From positions 1,116,001 to 1,180,000 of the forward strand of contig NZ_CP034170.1 in assembly GCF_003860405.1 (NCBI RefSeq): a DNA stretch of 64,000 bases, read 5' to 3'. The notes below the pieces were generated by a model, which saw nothing but the letters and a program-made list of their open reading frames with translations, was not told the DNA's origin and ran no database searches. A program made the position numbers and the translations under genes. Source of the stretch: Nakamurella antarctica (lineage in GTDB: Bacteria > Actinomycetota > Actinomycetes > Mycobacteriales > Nakamurellaceae). Below are positions 52,565 through 62,831 of the stretch, in pieces. Position 1 is the stretch's first letter; every line of letters starts with the position of its first letter.

Positions 52565-53286
52565 CCGCAGCGGGCCTCCCCGCTGGTGGGGTGCTGAGCA
52601 TAGGCGCTGTGCTGTCCCGCTTGCAGCCCGAATTTCCTGACGTCACCATTTCCAAGATTCGCTTCCTGGAGTCTGAAGGGTTGGTGACACCTCAGCGAAC
52701 ACCGGCTGGATACCGGCAGTTCTCGCATGCTGATGTGGAACGGCTGCGGTATGTGCTTGCAGCGCAGCGGGAGCAGTATTTGCCCCTCAAGGTGATCAAA
52801 GATCACCTTGAAGCGATTGACCGAGGAGTGACACCGGATTCTGGTGGCGGCCGTGTGCCCCGCGGTTTGGCGCTGGCGGGCGCAGCAGACCTTCCAGACT
52901 TCGCCTCGCGTTCCATCGTGCGGATGACCCGCGCCGAGTTGCTGGCCGAATCTGGATTGGCGGACGCCCAACTGTCCGAAATCGAGCAGTTCGGTCTGCT
53001 CCATCCCGGTGCGGGCGGCTTTTATGACGCTGATTCGGCGATCCTGGCCAGAACAGTGGGAGAACTGGTCGAGGCGGGGATCGAACCACGGCATCTGCGA
53101 CCGTTCCGGGCTGCCGCAGATCGCGAAGCTGCATTGGTGAGCCAGATGGTTTCAGCGCAGGCGCGGCAGAAAAATCCGGACGCTCGCGAGCGCGCTGAAC
53201 AAGCCGCCGGCCAACTAGCGGCGTCCTTGCTCAGGTTGCACGCGCTACTGGTGAAATCCGGTATCCACCGAGAACTGGGCAACTGA
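52561..53286 (+). CDS. ftsR: MerR-family regulator (FtsR/Rv1828-like)
   Basis: 241 residues. A winged MerR HTH (LSIGAVLSRLQPEFPDVTIS, IRFLESEGLVTPQRTPAGYR) with a long C-terminal dimer and effector region. Gene order garA-merR-DUF151-merR equals Mtb Rv1827-1830 and Corynebacterium ftsR, where the regulator activates ftsZ. It overlaps garA by ATGA. Confidence 0.86.
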   Translation: MTAAGLPAGGVLSIGAVLSRLQPEFPDVTISKIRFLESEGLVTPQRTPAGYRQFSHADVERLRYVLAAQREQYLPLKVIKDHLEAIDRGVTPDSGGGRVPRGLALAGAADLPDFASRSIVRMTRAELLAESGLADAQLSEIEQFGLLHPGAGGFYDADSAILARTVGELVEAGIEPRHLRPFRAAADREAALVSQMVSAQARQKNPDARERAEQAAGQLAASLLRLHALLVKSGIHRELGN

Positions 53287-53405
53287 AAGCCAGCTTCGCG
53301 ACTAAGCGTTGAGCGAAAGCGGGCCGTTGCCCGGATTTTCGCCTGCGGGAGGAGAGCGCGGTTGTGTAGCGTTGTGTTTGCCAAGCGGGAGGTGAGCACT
53401 ACCTG

Positions 53406-53933
53406 ATGATCAAAATGCGTATCGTCGGCGTTCGCGTCGAAATGCCCAGCCAGCAGCCAATTCTGATCCTGGTCGAAGAGGAAGGGCAGCGTAGTCTGCC
53501 GATTCTTATCGGCTCCTCAGAAGCAACTGCCATCGCGATGCATCTGCAGGGGGTCCGGCCGGCCCGTCCGTTGACTCACGATCTGCTGGGACAGGTGATC
53601 ACGGCACTCGGCCGCACGGTTTCCCAGGTGCAAATCGTGGATTTCCGTGAGGGCACGTTCTTTGGCGAGCTAGTTTTCGACGATGGAACGACCGTGTCCG
53701 CCCGCCCGTCGGACGCCATCGCCCTGGCGGTCCGCGGCGAGATTCCAGTCTTCGTCAATGCGGCAGTTTTGGATTCGGCGGGCATCGTGGTCACCGAATC
53801 CGATGATGACGACGCCCTAGACGATGAGGCGGCCCTCGACGAAGAGCAGAGCGAAGAGGAAGTTGAACGGTTCAGGGAATTTCTTGACACCATCTCTCCC
53901 GATGATTTCGGGGCAGAGAAAAACGAAGAATGA
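53406..53933 (+). CDS. DUF151 bifunctional nuclease family protein
   Basis: 175 residues. The BFN domain (RIVGVRVEMPSQQPILILVE, RSLPILIGSSEATAIAMHLQ, RPSDAIALAVRGEIPVFVN) makes up the first 130, followed by an acidic tail (ESDDDDALDDEAALDEEQSE). Plant and bacterial members have reported DNase/RNase activity. ATG 53415 is an alternative start. Confidence 0.9.
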   Translation: MIKMRIVGVRVEMPSQQPILILVEEEGQRSLPILIGSSEATAIAMHLQGVRPARPLTHDLLGQVITALGRTVSQVQIVDFREGTFFGELVFDDGTTVSARPSDAIALAVRGEIPVFVNAAVLDSAGIVVTESDDDDALDDEAALDEEQSEEEVERFREFLDTISPDDFGAEKNEE

Positions 53934-53975
53934 TTGCTCCTGCCGGCTCGACGAGAACGACTGATGACTTGCGGG

Positions 53976-54007
53976 TTGAAAGTAACCCTAAAGTTAAGGT
54001 TTAGGAC
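53976..54007 (+). promoter_or_regulatory. MerR-type promoter with dyad in the spacer
   Basis: AACCCTAA-AG-TTAAGGTT (53984-54001), one mismatch, lies between TTGAAA (53976-53981) and TAGGAC (54002-54007). A dyad inside a 20-bp spacer is the usual MerR-activated promoter form. It stands 124 bases before the second MerR gene. Confidence 0.5.
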
Positions 54008-54130
54008 ACGCCGAGGCTGACCGTTGACCGACATGCCCATGGCGCCTAGCGTCAACCGCACAAGGTCATCGCTGCGATGACTGATCGGTGAATTCTTTGC
54101 CGAGGCTGCAGATCTCTGGCAACTCGGACC

Positions 54131-54709
54131 ATGACAGTGATGGCGGAAGGCGGCTGCGCGATGCGCGAGAGCGAACAAGGTGCGCTCTTCGAGAACACCG
54201 CATTGCCCGACGAGTTTGTTGGATACCGCGGCCCCACAGCGTGCCAGGCAGTGGGTATCACCTATCGCCAGCTCGATTATTGGGCCCGCACCGACTTGGT
54301 AGCACCCACAGTGCGAAGCGCAACCGGCTCGGGTACCCAGCGGCTCTACTCATTCAAAGATCTGCTGGTTCTCAAGATCGTCAAGCGACTGTTGGATACG
54401 GGCGTGTCACTCCAAAACATCAGGGTTGCGGTAGATCATTTGCGGGCGCGGGGGATCGAGGACCTGGCCGGGGTCACCTTGTTCTCCGACGGAACAACGG
54501 TTTATGAGTGCACGTCTGCTGAAGAAATTGTGGACCTGCTGCAGGGCGGCCAAGGCGTATTTGGTATCGCCATCGGCGGCACCATGAAGGAAATGACAGG
54601 ACACCTCGCGGACTTCCCCAGCGAACGAATCGAAGGCAGCCCGCCGGTCACCACACCTGCTGCTGATGACGAACTGGCGCGGCGACGCCGCATTCGATCT
54701 GCGGTCTGA
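54131..54709 (+). CDS. MerR-family regulator (Rv1830-like)
   Basis: 192 residues. HTH of MerR type with YRGPTACQAVGITYRQLDYW and RLYSFKDLLVLKIVKRLLDT, followed by a C-terminal region with ITVYECTSAEEIVDLLQGGQ-like sequence (TTVYECTSAEEIVDLLQGGQ). It completes the conserved pair of MerR genes around DUF151. In mycobacteria the homologue affects cell division and antibiotic tolerance. Confidence 0.88.
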   Translation: MTVMAEGGCAMRESEQGALFENTALPDEFVGYRGPTACQAVGITYRQLDYWARTDLVAPTVRSATGSGTQRLYSFKDLLVLKIVKRLLDTGVSLQNIRVAVDHLRARGIEDLAGVTLFSDGTTVYECTSAEEIVDLLQGGQGVFGIAIGGTMKEMTGHLADFPSERIEGSPPVTTPAADDELARRRRIRSAV

Positions 54710-54728
54710 CGACACACTTTATGACTAG

Positions 54729-54761
54729 CCCCGCTGCCCCTGTGGGCGGCGGGGTTTTCTT
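54729..54761 (+). terminator. Terminator after the second MerR gene
   Basis: CCCCGCTGCCC pairs with GGGCGGCGGGG (one G-T) around CTGT, followed by TTTTCTT. Confidence 0.85.
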
Positions 54762-54879
54762 CTGCCGTGCCGAAGCCACTTTGTTAGCGAAGGTAAGGAG
54801 ATAAGGTGGCGACAGCGCGCGTGACGTGAAGGCGCGACTGGTGAAGCCAAGAATACGAACGATGTGAAACGGCACGAAG

Positions 54880-56241
54880 ATGACCCTGCAGAAGAAAACG
54901 ACAGCCGCAGACGGTAGCGGATACCGGCGCCCGATTGACGATCCGCTTCAGGAGCAGACCTCCACGCAGATATCAGGGGAGCGGCAGCACACGTTCGCGT
55001 CTCTGAAGGTGCGGAACTACCGCCTCTACTACTCAGGGCAGGCAGTATCCAATATCGGCACCTGGATGCAGCGAATCGCGCAGGACTGGTTGGTATTGGA
55101 ATTAACCAACAGTCCTTTTGCCGTTGGCGTTACCACCGTGATGCAGTTTGCGCCGACAATGGTTCTGGGCCTTTGGGGTGGTGTACTCGCTGACCGCTAC
55201 CCCAAGCGCACCTTGCTGATGTGGTCCCAAGCCGCGATGGGGGTGATGGCTGGCATTATCGCGGTCCTAACGCTCACCCAAAATATCAGCGTCGCGGCGA
55301 TATATGCGACCGCCCTGGGCACCGGCTTTGCCACCGTATTCAACAACCCGGCTCGGCAAGCCTTCGTCAACGAGCTTGTGGGGCCCTCCCTGCTTGCTAA
55401 CGCGATCGCCTTGAACTCGGCGTTGTTTCAGGCTGCGAGATTGCTCGGGCCAGCCCTTGCCGGCCTGCTTATCACCGCGGTTGGGTCTGGATGGGCCTTT
55501 GCATTCAACGCAGTGAGTTACATCCCGTCCGTGGGGGTCCTGCTTTTGATGCGCCGCTCGGAGCTGTATCCGAGCAAGGCAATACCGCGGCGGGCCGGGC
55601 AGCAAATCGAGGGCCTTCGGTATGTCGCCAAAACCCCGGCATTGCGCTGGCCCATAGTCCTGGCACTGTTCACTGGAATCTTCGGCACCAACCTCGCAGT
55701 GATGTTAACCGCGTACACCAAAAACGTATTCCACTCTGGTGCGGGCGTGTACGGGCTCCTGAACAGCGCGGTTGCGGTGGGAGCGGTCGTGGGAGCCGTC
55801 GCTGCTGCTGGCCGCCGGGCGCCACGGATGCGTGCCCTGTTCGTGGCATGCGGGCTTTTTGGACTCGTCAACATTGCGGCCGGCCTCACCCCCTGGCTCT
55901 GGGCTTTTATGGCAGTGCTCATCGTTTTAGGGTTTTGTTCGACGACCTTGATGACCATGACCAACACCAGCGTGCAGCTGGCCGCAGACCCCCAGTTCCG
56001 TGGACGAGTACTGAGTCTTTTCGGCCTTGTCCTACTGGGCAGTACTCCGGTGGGTTCCGTGATGTTGGGCGCGATTACGGAAGTGTGGGGACCGGCCGCA
56101 GCGATGATCTCCGCTGGATCGGTGTTGGTAGCGGCAGCAGTAGTACTCGCCTGGTTGGTGAGCCGCGAGTCTGGGCTTCGGCTTCAGGTCGACATGCATC
56201 GCGCTGCCACCCACGTTCGGATTGTGGACTCTGGGCACTGA
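54880..56241 (+). CDS. MFS transporter (MFS_3/EntS-like)
   Basis: 453 residues with about twelve helices after a polar N-terminus of 45. Motifs NYRLYYSGQAVSNIGTWMQR and LGLWGGVLADRYPKRTLLMW, and FNNPARQAFVNELVGPSLL, place it in the MFS_3 (EntS) group, whose members export siderophores or drugs. The substrate is unknown. It interrupts the otherwise conserved merR-gcvP order and ends just before the riboswitch. Confidence 0.88.
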   Translation: MTLQKKTTAADGSGYRRPIDDPLQEQTSTQISGERQHTFASLKVRNYRLYYSGQAVSNIGTWMQRIAQDWLVLELTNSPFAVGVTTVMQFAPTMVLGLWGGVLADRYPKRTLLMWSQAAMGVMAGIIAVLTLTQNISVAAIYATALGTGFATVFNNPARQAFVNELVGPSLLANAIALNSALFQAARLLGPALAGLLITAVGSGWAFAFNAVSYIPSVGVLLLMRRSELYPSKAIPRRAGQQIEGLRYVAKTPALRWPIVLALFTGIFGTNLAVMLTAYTKNVFHSGAGVYGLLNSAVAVGAVVGAVAAAGRRAPRMRALFVACGLFGLVNIAAGLTPWLWAFMAVLIVLGFCSTTLMTMTNTSVQLAADPQFRGRVLSLFGLVLLGSTPVGSVMLGAITEVWGPAAAMISAGSVLVAAAVVLAWLVSRESGLRLQVDMHRAATHVRIVDSGH

Positions 56242-56302
56242 CAGTGCAACCCGTAAACCTGGTGTGAGCAATCCGTCTCTGGGTCGAGATGATGAAGACT
56301 GG

Positions 56303-56308
56303 TAGATT
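56303..56308 (+). promoter_or_regulatory. Possible -10 element of the gcvP transcript
   Basis: TAGATT about 22 bases before the riboswitch would place the transcript start near 56315. No convincing -35. Confidence 0.4.
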
Positions 56309-56329
56309 GTGGACTGTTGACGACTCCCT

Positions 56330-56524
56330 GCGGGAGAGTCCACTCGGTGAAAATGGTCCGCCGATCGGCGCCGAAGGAGCAATTCCTCCCCGGAATCTCT
56401 CAGGCCCACAAATCGCAGGGAAGAGACATCTCTGGAGAGAAGGCGGCTCGACCGTCTCGCCGACGGGGCAAACCGAGGCTTCTCGGCGACACTCTCAGGT
56501 GCCCGTGACAGAGGGGGAGGATCG
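56330..56524 (+). promoter_or_regulatory. Tandem glycine riboswitch upstream of gcvP
   Basis: Two aptamers in series. The first has GGGAGAGTCC, GCGCCGAAGGAGCAA and GAATCTCTCAGGC (about 56330-56426). The second has CTCTGGAGAGA, CCGACGGGGCAAACC and ACTCTCAGGTGCCCGTGACA (about 56428-56524). This is the usual glycine riboswitch architecture. The expression platform must lie in the roughly 90 bases before the gcvP ATG. Glycine should switch the gene on. Confidence 0.93.
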
Positions 56525-56614
56525 GGTGCTTCCTGCACTCGGTGGATCCCGTCCCGTCGACCGCACCGGTCTACGGGCGCAAACCCCGGTTGCGGCCGGA
56601 CCGGAGAGGCCGAC

Positions 56615-59476
56615 ATGAGCGACCAGAGATTTGTATCGCCAGTATTCGCTGATAGGCATATCGGCCCGGATGACGATTCACTCGCCACCATGCTCACTAC
56701 CCTGGCTGTGCCAGACCTTGAGGCACTAGCCGACGCTGTGGTCCCGTCGACCATTCGGGAGACCGGATCCGTGGAGGTGCTTGATCTCCCCCCCGCCGCA
56801 TCCGAAGTGGAGACACTAGCCGAATTGCGCGCCTTCGCTGCAAAGAACCGTCAGATGGTTCAGATGATCGGACTCGGCTACCACGAGACCGTTACACCAG
56901 GCGTCATTAAGCGCAATATTCTCGAAAACCCGGCGTGGTACACCGCTTACACGCCCTATCAGCCGGAAATCTCCCAAGGAAGGCTGGAAGCGCTGCTCAA
57001 CTTTCAGACCGCGGTCGCAGACCTGACCGGCCTGGATATTGCCAACGCATCGATGCTTGATGAGGCCACTGCGGTGGCGGAAGGTATGACGCTCGCGCTT
57101 CGGTCCTCTCGCTCGAAGTCGCGTCGATTTGTCGTGGATGCGGATACCTTGCCGCAGACGCTTGCCGTGTTGAAGACAAGGGCCCAGCCCATTGATATTG
57201 AGTTGGTCATCGTGGATCTGGCAGGCGGTGTTGATTCGCTCCCCGTGGGTGACTTCTTTGGCATCTTGCTGTCCTACCCAGGGGCATCCGGCGCCATCGC
57301 CGACCACACCGACATTATCGCCGCGGCCCACGAGAGAGATGCGAAAGTGGTAGTGGCAACGGATTTGCTGGCGCTCACGCTTCTGCGTGCACCGGGCGAC
57401 ATCGGCGCTGATATTGCTGTTGGCAGTAGCCAGCGCTTCGGTGTGAGCCTAGGCTTCGGCGGGCCGCACGCGGGGTTCATGGCCGTCAGGCTTGATCTGC
57501 AAAGGCAACTCCCCGGCCGCTTGGTGGGCGTCTCCCATGACGCTGATGGCAATTCCGCCTACCGGCTGACGCTACAAACCCGCGAACAGCACATCCGTCG
57601 CGAGAAGGCGACGAGCAACATCTGCACCGCGCAGGTGTTGCTTGCAGTCATGGCGTCCATGTACGCGGTTTATCACGGGCCGGATGGCCTAACAGCTATC
57701 GCGCAGCAGATCAACGGCAAGGCTGCTAGCTTAGCGACCGCCTTGGCTGCAGGTGGCGTCACGATGGCCAATGAGCATTTCTTTGACACCGTGCGCGCGC
57801 AGGTTCCCGGCAAGTCCGCGGACGTGGTCGCCGCAGCGCGCGACGCTGGCATTAATCTGTGGGCTGATGGCCCGGACTTCGTGCAGGTCGCGATCTCGGA
57901 AACGACTACGGATGCGCACCTCGCAGCTGTGCTGAGTGCCTTCGGTGTTTCGGAACCAATCGTCGCAGCCTTGGACGTGATTCCAGCAGAGTTGGCCCGT
58001 ACCACCGACTTCCTGACCCACCCGGTCTTCCATAACCACCGCAGCGAGACCGCCATGCTGCGCTACATCCGCAAGCTCTCCGACCTCGATTTGGCGCTCG
58101 ACCGCACGATGATCCCGTTGGGTTCGTGCACGATGAAGCTCAATGCGACTACTGAAATGGAAGCCGTCACGTGGCCTGAATTTGCGGGGCTGCATCCCTT
58201 TGCGCCCGCTGACGATGCCGCTGGCATGCTGGAACTGATTGCGCAGTTGGAACATTGGTTGTGTGAAATTACCGGATACGCGGCTGTTTCCCTGCAACCC
58301 AACGCAGGATCCCAGGGGGAGTACGCGGGGCTGCTGGCAATTCGGGCCTATCACGCCTCCCGCGGTGAAGAACACCGAAACATCTGTCTGATCCCAGCAT
58401 CTGCGCACGGCACCAATGCAGCCAGCGCAGTGATGGCCGGGATGACGGTAGTGGTGGTGGGTACGGATGAGGCCGGAAACATTGATCTTGCCGATCTGCA
58501 CGCCAAGATAGACGCCAACGCTCGCACGCTTGCAGCGATCATGGTCACCTACCCCTCGACCCACGGGGTGTATGAGGAGACCATCAGCGATATCGCCGAA
58601 AGCGTGCATGCTGCTGGCGGCCAGGTGTACGTCGATGGGGCCAACCTCAATGCATTGGTCGGGCTAGCCCGACCCGGTGTTTTCGGCGGCGATGTTTCGC
58701 ACCTGAACTTGCACAAAACCTTTTGCATTCCGCACGGCGGCGGCGGGCCCGGAGTCGGCCCAGTGGGAGTCCGCGCCCACCTTGCGCCTTTCCTGCCTAA
58801 CCACCCTATGCAGCCTGCGGCAGGCCCTGTCACCGGTGTGGGCGCCGTCTCCGCAGCGCCCTGGGGAAGCGCCTCCATTCTGCCGATCTCGTGGGCCTAC
58901 ATCCGGATGATGGGCGCCGACGGATTGCGTCGCGCCACCCTCACCGCCGTGGCCGCTGCCAACTACATCGCCGTCCAGCTCCGGGACTACTTCCCTATCC
59001 TTTACACAGGACACGGTGGGTTTGTAGCGCATGAATGCATTCTGGATCTTCGTCCGATGACGGCGCAGACCGGGGTGAGCGTCGATGACGTCGCAAAGCG
59101 CCTGGTGGATTACGGGTTTCACGCGCCAACCATGTCCTTCCCGGTCGCCGGAACTTTGATGGTGGAACCCACCGAAAGCGAAGACCTGGTCGAGATCGAC
59201 AGGTTCATCGCCGCCATGATCGCCATTAAGGGCGAGGTAGACAAGGTCGCCGCGGGCCACTGGCCTGTCACTGACAATCCGCTCCGTGGGGCTCCGCACA
59301 CGGCAGCAGCGCTGGCAGGGGAGTGGGACCATCCCTACACCCGAGCGGAGGCAATCTTCCCGCAGGGGGTTGTGCCCGCTCACAAGTACTTCCCGCCGGT
59401 GCGCCGGATCGATGGCGCTTATGGCGACAGGAACTTGGTCTGCTCGTGCCCGCCGATCCAGGCGTACGCCCAGTAA
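56615..59476 (+). CDS. gcvP: Glycine dehydrogenase (aminomethyl-transferring), GcvP
   Basis: 953 residues, the PLP-dependent P protein of the glycine cleavage system, with both halves fused (about 1-440 and 450-953). The N-terminal [17 protein letters not shown] and [20 protein letters not shown] and the PLP lysine in [17 protein letters not shown] (near residue 700) are intact. GGAGAGG precedes the ATG. Confidence 0.97.
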   Translation: MSDQRFVSPVFADRHIGPDDDSLATMLTTLAVPDLEALADAVVPSTIRETGSVEVLDLPPAASEVETLAELRAFAAKNRQMVQMIGLGYHETVTPGVIKRNILENPAWYTAYTPYQPEISQGRLEALLNFQTAVADLTGLDIANASMLDEATAVAEGMTLALRSSRSKSRRFVVDADTLPQTLAVLKTRAQPIDIELVIVDLAGGVDSLPVGDFFGILLSYPGASGAIADHTDIIAAAHERDAKVVVATDLLALTLLRAPGDIGADIAVGSSQRFGVSLGFGGPHAGFMAVRLDLQRQLPGRLVGVSHDADGNSAYRLTLQTREQHIRREKATSNICTAQVLLAVMASMYAVYHGPDGLTAIAQQINGKAASLATALAAGGVTMANEHFFDTVRAQVPGKSADVVAAARDAGINLWADGPDFVQVAISETTTDAHLAAVLSAFGVSEPIVAALDVIPAELARTTDFLTHPVFHNHRSETAMLRYIRKLSDLDLALDRTMIPLGSCTMKLNATTEMEAVTWPEFAGLHPFAPADDAAGMLELIAQLEHWLCEITGYAAVSLQPNAGSQGEYAGLLAIRAYHASRGEEHRNICLIPASAHGTNAASAVMAGMTVVVVGTDEAGNIDLADLHAKIDANARTLAAIMVTYPSTHGVYEETISDIAESVHAAGGQVYVDGANLNALVGLARPGVFGGDVSHLNLHKTFCIPHGGGGPGVGPVGVRAHLAPFLPNHPMQPAAGPVTGVGAVSAAPWGSASILPISWAYIRMMGADGLRRATLTAVAAANYIAVQLRDYFPILYTGHGGFVAHECILDLRPMTAQTGVSVDDVAKRLVDYGFHAPTMSFPVAGTLMVEPTESEDLVEIDRFIAAMIAIKGEVDKVAAGHWPVTDNPLRGAPHTAAALAGEWDHPYTRAEAIFPQGVVPAHKYFPPVRRIDGAYGDRNLVCSCPPIQAYAQ

Positions 59477-59610
59477 AACAGTGCTCTGTGGTGGTACCTG
59501 TGGTGGTACCTGCGGCCGCCGCGCCTGATGACTGTGAGCGTGGCGGCCTCCGGTCGGGAGATGCGGTCCGCCGAGCAAAGTAGGAACTCGTCCGCTGGCA
59601 TCATGGACGT

Positions 59611-60561
59611 ATGTTCAAGTCCCACCAGTACCTACGTCGACTCGCCGGCATAGTGAGTTTGCTGGTGGCCGCTACTGTGGCGCTAGTGGTACCCGCAGTA
59701 CTAGAACCAGCGGTGACCGGCAGGCCTGCTCCCGTAGCACTGCCAGTGGCGCCCCCGATTGGCGCCTGCGTGGTCGTGGCCCTTGGCCGCGTGACGCAGG
59801 TGGATTGCGACGAAGTGCATACCGGAGAGATCGCTATGAGCTGGGGCCGCGGCGTCAACCCGTGGGCCAAGTACCACGTAGGCGGCGCCGGCCCGAGTGC
59901 GGTCGATATGCCGTCTGCGGGTCAGTCGACTGACGCTGTGTGCCAGGATTGGGCGCGGGATTACGTGGGCGCCGTGGTGGATTCCGATGCTGCGGCACTT
60001 GGCTCGTGGCGACCAGTTCCTCCTTTCTTCACCGTGACTCTCATCAAGGGACCAGGAGGTAGCCCGCAGCTGGATTGGTCTGCGTGCATGGTGGGCGCCA
60101 CTCGCTCAGAGCTCTACGTAGGGGCCGTGGGTGGGGCGGGTGTCTCGATCGACCGGGCGCGTCCCGATGCCTTCACCACATGCTTGGATTTGGGAATCCA
60201 GGCATTGCGTGAACTGCGCTACGTTGCGTGCGACCAGCCGCACCGGATCGAATTTTTGGCCACGCTTCAAGTTGATCAGGCGATGGTAGATGCAGGCGAG
60301 GTGTACACCGCAGGATCTGGCGGACTAGCCGCCGACTGCAAGCAGCTCATCTCCGCGATGACGGGAAACGACGACCCCACGTTCGGCGGCAGAATCGAGG
60401 TGCGTACGGAAGCGTTATGGCAGCGCGGAACTACGCCACAACCTGCGGTGCCCGGTTCAGGCCAGTTGGCGATTCCCGATTGTTTTGTCGAGCTGTCAGG
60501 CTCGGGGCAGCTGATTGGCAGCGTTGTAGGACTGGGGGATGCCGCTCTCCCGACGGGCTGA
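59611..60561 (+). CDS. Septum-formation-family secreted/anchored protein
   Basis: 316 residues. A signal or anchor helix (LAGIVSLLVAATVALVVPAV) is followed by an extracytoplasmic part with two copies of the septum-formation domain motif: QVDCDEVHTGEIAM (about residue 68) and VACDQPHRIEFLAT (about 210), each C-x3-H-x2-E-like. Six or more Cys could form disulfides. Upstream is a 12-bp repeat (GGTGGTACCTGT/GGTGGTACCTGC, 59491-59514). Convergent with the VWA gene. Confidence 0.7.
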   Translation: MFKSHQYLRRLAGIVSLLVAATVALVVPAVLEPAVTGRPAPVALPVAPPIGACVVVALGRVTQVDCDEVHTGEIAMSWGRGVNPWAKYHVGGAGPSAVDMPSAGQSTDAVCQDWARDYVGAVVDSDAAALGSWRPVPPFFTVTLIKGPGGSPQLDWSACMVGATRSELYVGAVGGAGVSIDRARPDAFTTCLDLGIQALRELRYVACDQPHRIEFLATLQVDQAMVDAGEVYTAGSGGLAADCKQLISAMTGNDDPTFGGRIEVRTEALWQRGTTPQPAVPGSGQLAIPDCFVELSGSGQLIGSVVGLGDAALPTG

Positions 60562-60569
60562 AAGCGTAG

Positions 60570-62441
60570 CTATCCCGCGAGGAAGGGTGCGATGGTGGCC
60601 GGCACGTCAGATGCCACGGGGACAGAAGTGTAGGTCCCGCCGCCTGCGCGAGCGATGTCTGACAGAGCAGCCTGGGGCGGGTCGCTGCCGAGGCCCACGA
60701 TTTCCAGAGTGACGTTCTTGCCCTGGGCGGCCGAGGCGGCGATAGCACTGACTACCGAAGCGCGCGAGGTGCTCGGCGTGAGGTCGGGCCCATCCACGAT
60801 CACAATCACCCGATTAACACGGCCAGCAACTGCGTTAGCGACCGCCTGCTTATATGCTTCCACGATCGCTGCGTACGACCAGCGGGCCCCACTGGGCGCC
60901 AAGCGGTTGATAGCGGAGTTCAGCGCATCGAGCCTGCTCACCGCACCAACAGTGTCGGACACCTCGCCCGTAGGCACCAATTGGGTGTATCCGGGGCCGG
61001 CACTATTACTAATCGAATAAAGCCCGAAGCCATTCTCAGGGTTTTGAGCCAATGCGCCCGTGAGTGACTCTTGGACCCACGCCATCAGAGTTTTGCCGTT
61101 TTCGATGCTGGACATTCCCGCGGAAGCATCAACCACCAACGTGATGATGGGTCCCGTGGGTGGGGTCGGCGCAGGGGGCTCGCTACCTGCTGGGCTGAGC
61201 GGCGCCTGGCTAGATGCTGCTTCGCCCAGAATCGGCACACCCGCCGATTCGGGCACGCTTGGTGCGGCACTCTCGGTGCTGGCTGGTGTGGTGTCGGTCG
61301 AGGGTTCTCCTGGGGCCGCGTCGGTGGTCGCGGGGGGCGCAGGTTCGGGCACGGGTTGAGAACCGGCAATTGCTGCTGCGAAGTCGAAGGCGAGTGCGCG
61401 GGCCGCGCTGGGCAAAGTGGTGATGGCCACGCTGGGATCGATCCCATGGGCTTTGGCCGCTGGCGTAGCGTCAACTACGCGAAAGCCCGCCGTCTGTAGA
61501 ACCGTGGTTGCTTGACCCTTGAGGAGATAAGCGATGAAGGTAGCGGCGCCATCTTGTGCGGTTGCATCTACCCACGGGGCCGACAACGCGATGGCACTGA
61601 TAGCGGTACCCACCGTCGGTCCGCCGGGGTAAAGCGCCTCGAGCGGGTCTGCGTTCGCTGCATTGAACGCAGCCAGATCGGCCTCTATTACGGGGACAGC
61701 ACTGAACGGCGCGTTACCCGCTGCTAGGGCAGCCATCGCGGCGTCGGCCCCGGTCGACGGGGCGGAGACGGCGGCGAGAGAACTGATCACTTGCTTTGAT
61801 GCTGTGAGATCGGCGGCCGAAATGGCAGTCGTGGCGCCGCTGTTGGCGATGAAGGATTGCAAGGCGTAGTAGGCCGCGGTGTCCTTAGCGGGGTTTGCGA
61901 GTGCAATCTTGCCACCGGCGGATTTAGTGCCCAGGTCAACCCAGCCGAACGTGTTGGGGGAAGCGACCGATCCACGCTTCACTGCCAACACGACTGGGCT
62001 GTAAGCAAACGATTTATCGTTCATTCCGGCCGTCATACTGGGCATCTTTGATGCTAAGTCCGCTACGTCGCCGGGCACATCGGAAATCCAGACGGACGGT
62101 TGAGGTGCAGCAACGGTCCACCCGGATGCGAGCGCACCAGCCGCGTCTGCCGATTCCATGGTCTGAACGGAGACGGTGATGCAGGCTCCGCGGGTCGCTG
62201 GCTTCGTTGCGTTGTAGGCGCTAGCAATTTCCGAGATCGACGGCGCGAGCGCGGCATCGGTGACGACTCCCACCGTGCGATCTGACGCGCACCCCACGGC
62301 CGTCACGCCGGTGTTGCCGTCGCTTCGAAGCCACAGGATCCAGGCTGCTAGGGCGCCACCGATCACGAGCACGGCGACCGCGGTAATTATCGGCCACGCT
62401 GCGATTCCGCGGCGGCGCTTATCGTCGGCGTGGCGACCCAT
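60570..62441 (-). CDS. Membrane-anchored binding-protein/VWA-domain fusion
   Basis: 623 residues. One N-terminal helix (AWPIITAVAVLVIGGALAAW) leads to an extracytoplasmic solute-binding-protein-like domain (about 50-370), a Pro/Ala/Thr/Ser linker (about 370-440) and a von Willebrand A domain (about 445-620). The MIDAS metal motif D-x-S-x-S is degenerate (VVDASAGMSS). Such fusions are common in actinobacteria, with no proven role; adhesion or envelope sensing is possible. Confidence 0.85.
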   Translation of the reverse strand: MGRHADDKRRRGIAAWPIITAVAVLVIGGALAAWILWLRSDGNTGVTAVGCASDRTVGVVTDAALAPSISEIASAYNATKPATRGACITVSVQTMESADAAGALASGWTVAAPQPSVWISDVPGDVADLASKMPSMTAGMNDKSFAYSPVVLAVKRGSVASPNTFGWVDLGTKSAGGKIALANPAKDTAAYYALQSFIANSGATTAISAADLTASKQVISSLAAVSAPSTGADAAMAALAAGNAPFSAVPVIEADLAAFNAANADPLEALYPGGPTVGTAISAIALSAPWVDATAQDGAATFIAYLLKGQATTVLQTAGFRVVDATPAAKAHGIDPSVAITTLPSAARALAFDFAAAIAGSQPVPEPAPPATTDAAPGEPSTDTTPASTESAAPSVPESAGVPILGEAASSQAPLSPAGSEPPAPTPPTGPIITLVVDASAGMSSIENGKTLMAWVQESLTGALAQNPENGFGLYSISNSAGPGYTQLVPTGEVSDTVGAVSRLDALNSAINRLAPSGARWSYAAIVEAYKQAVANAVAGRVNRVIVIVDGPDLTPSTSRASVVSAIAASAAQGKNVTLEIVGLGSDPPQAALSDIARAGGGTYTSVPVASDVPATIAPFLAG

Positions 62442-62831
62442 TGCCTGCCTCTCCTAGAAATTTCCGGTGGTGGATATGTTGTGCGCTCTGAGATCGCTGT
62501 GATGGCAATGCGACCACACCTGGATTGCAGAGCTCGCAAGTGAGCCCAACGCCGTAACGACAGCCCCGCCGAGGTGCGGCTCAGAAGGTCACTCTATGGC
62601 AGTAAAGGGGTGAACTGCGCGACTGCGAAGACACTGCGGCCTTGATCACCGTGGGCAGACCATCGTGAAGTTTGCGTTGCTTCTTTGCTTTTTAGTGGCC
62701 GCCATCGGACTTTATGGTGGAAGCTGGCAGGATCACCTGACACGATGGTCATGGGCAGGGGCTTTGCCGCTGCTCTGCCCGGTGCGAACATGAGCTCCGA
62801 AGCAGTCACACATGTGAGAGGAATACGACCG
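62442..62831. other. Divergent promoter region of the VWA and pspA genes
   Basis: A 390-base gap. A short GTG frame (62665-62793) begins [18 protein letters not shown]-like and could encode a 42-residue hydrophobic peptide, but has no ribosome-binding site. No operator was recognised. Confidence 0.4.

Noticed and set aside
62665-62793. 42-residue hydrophobic peptide frame before pspA
   Set aside because: No Shine-Dalgarno and no sign of coupling. Kept only as a remark in the gap entry.
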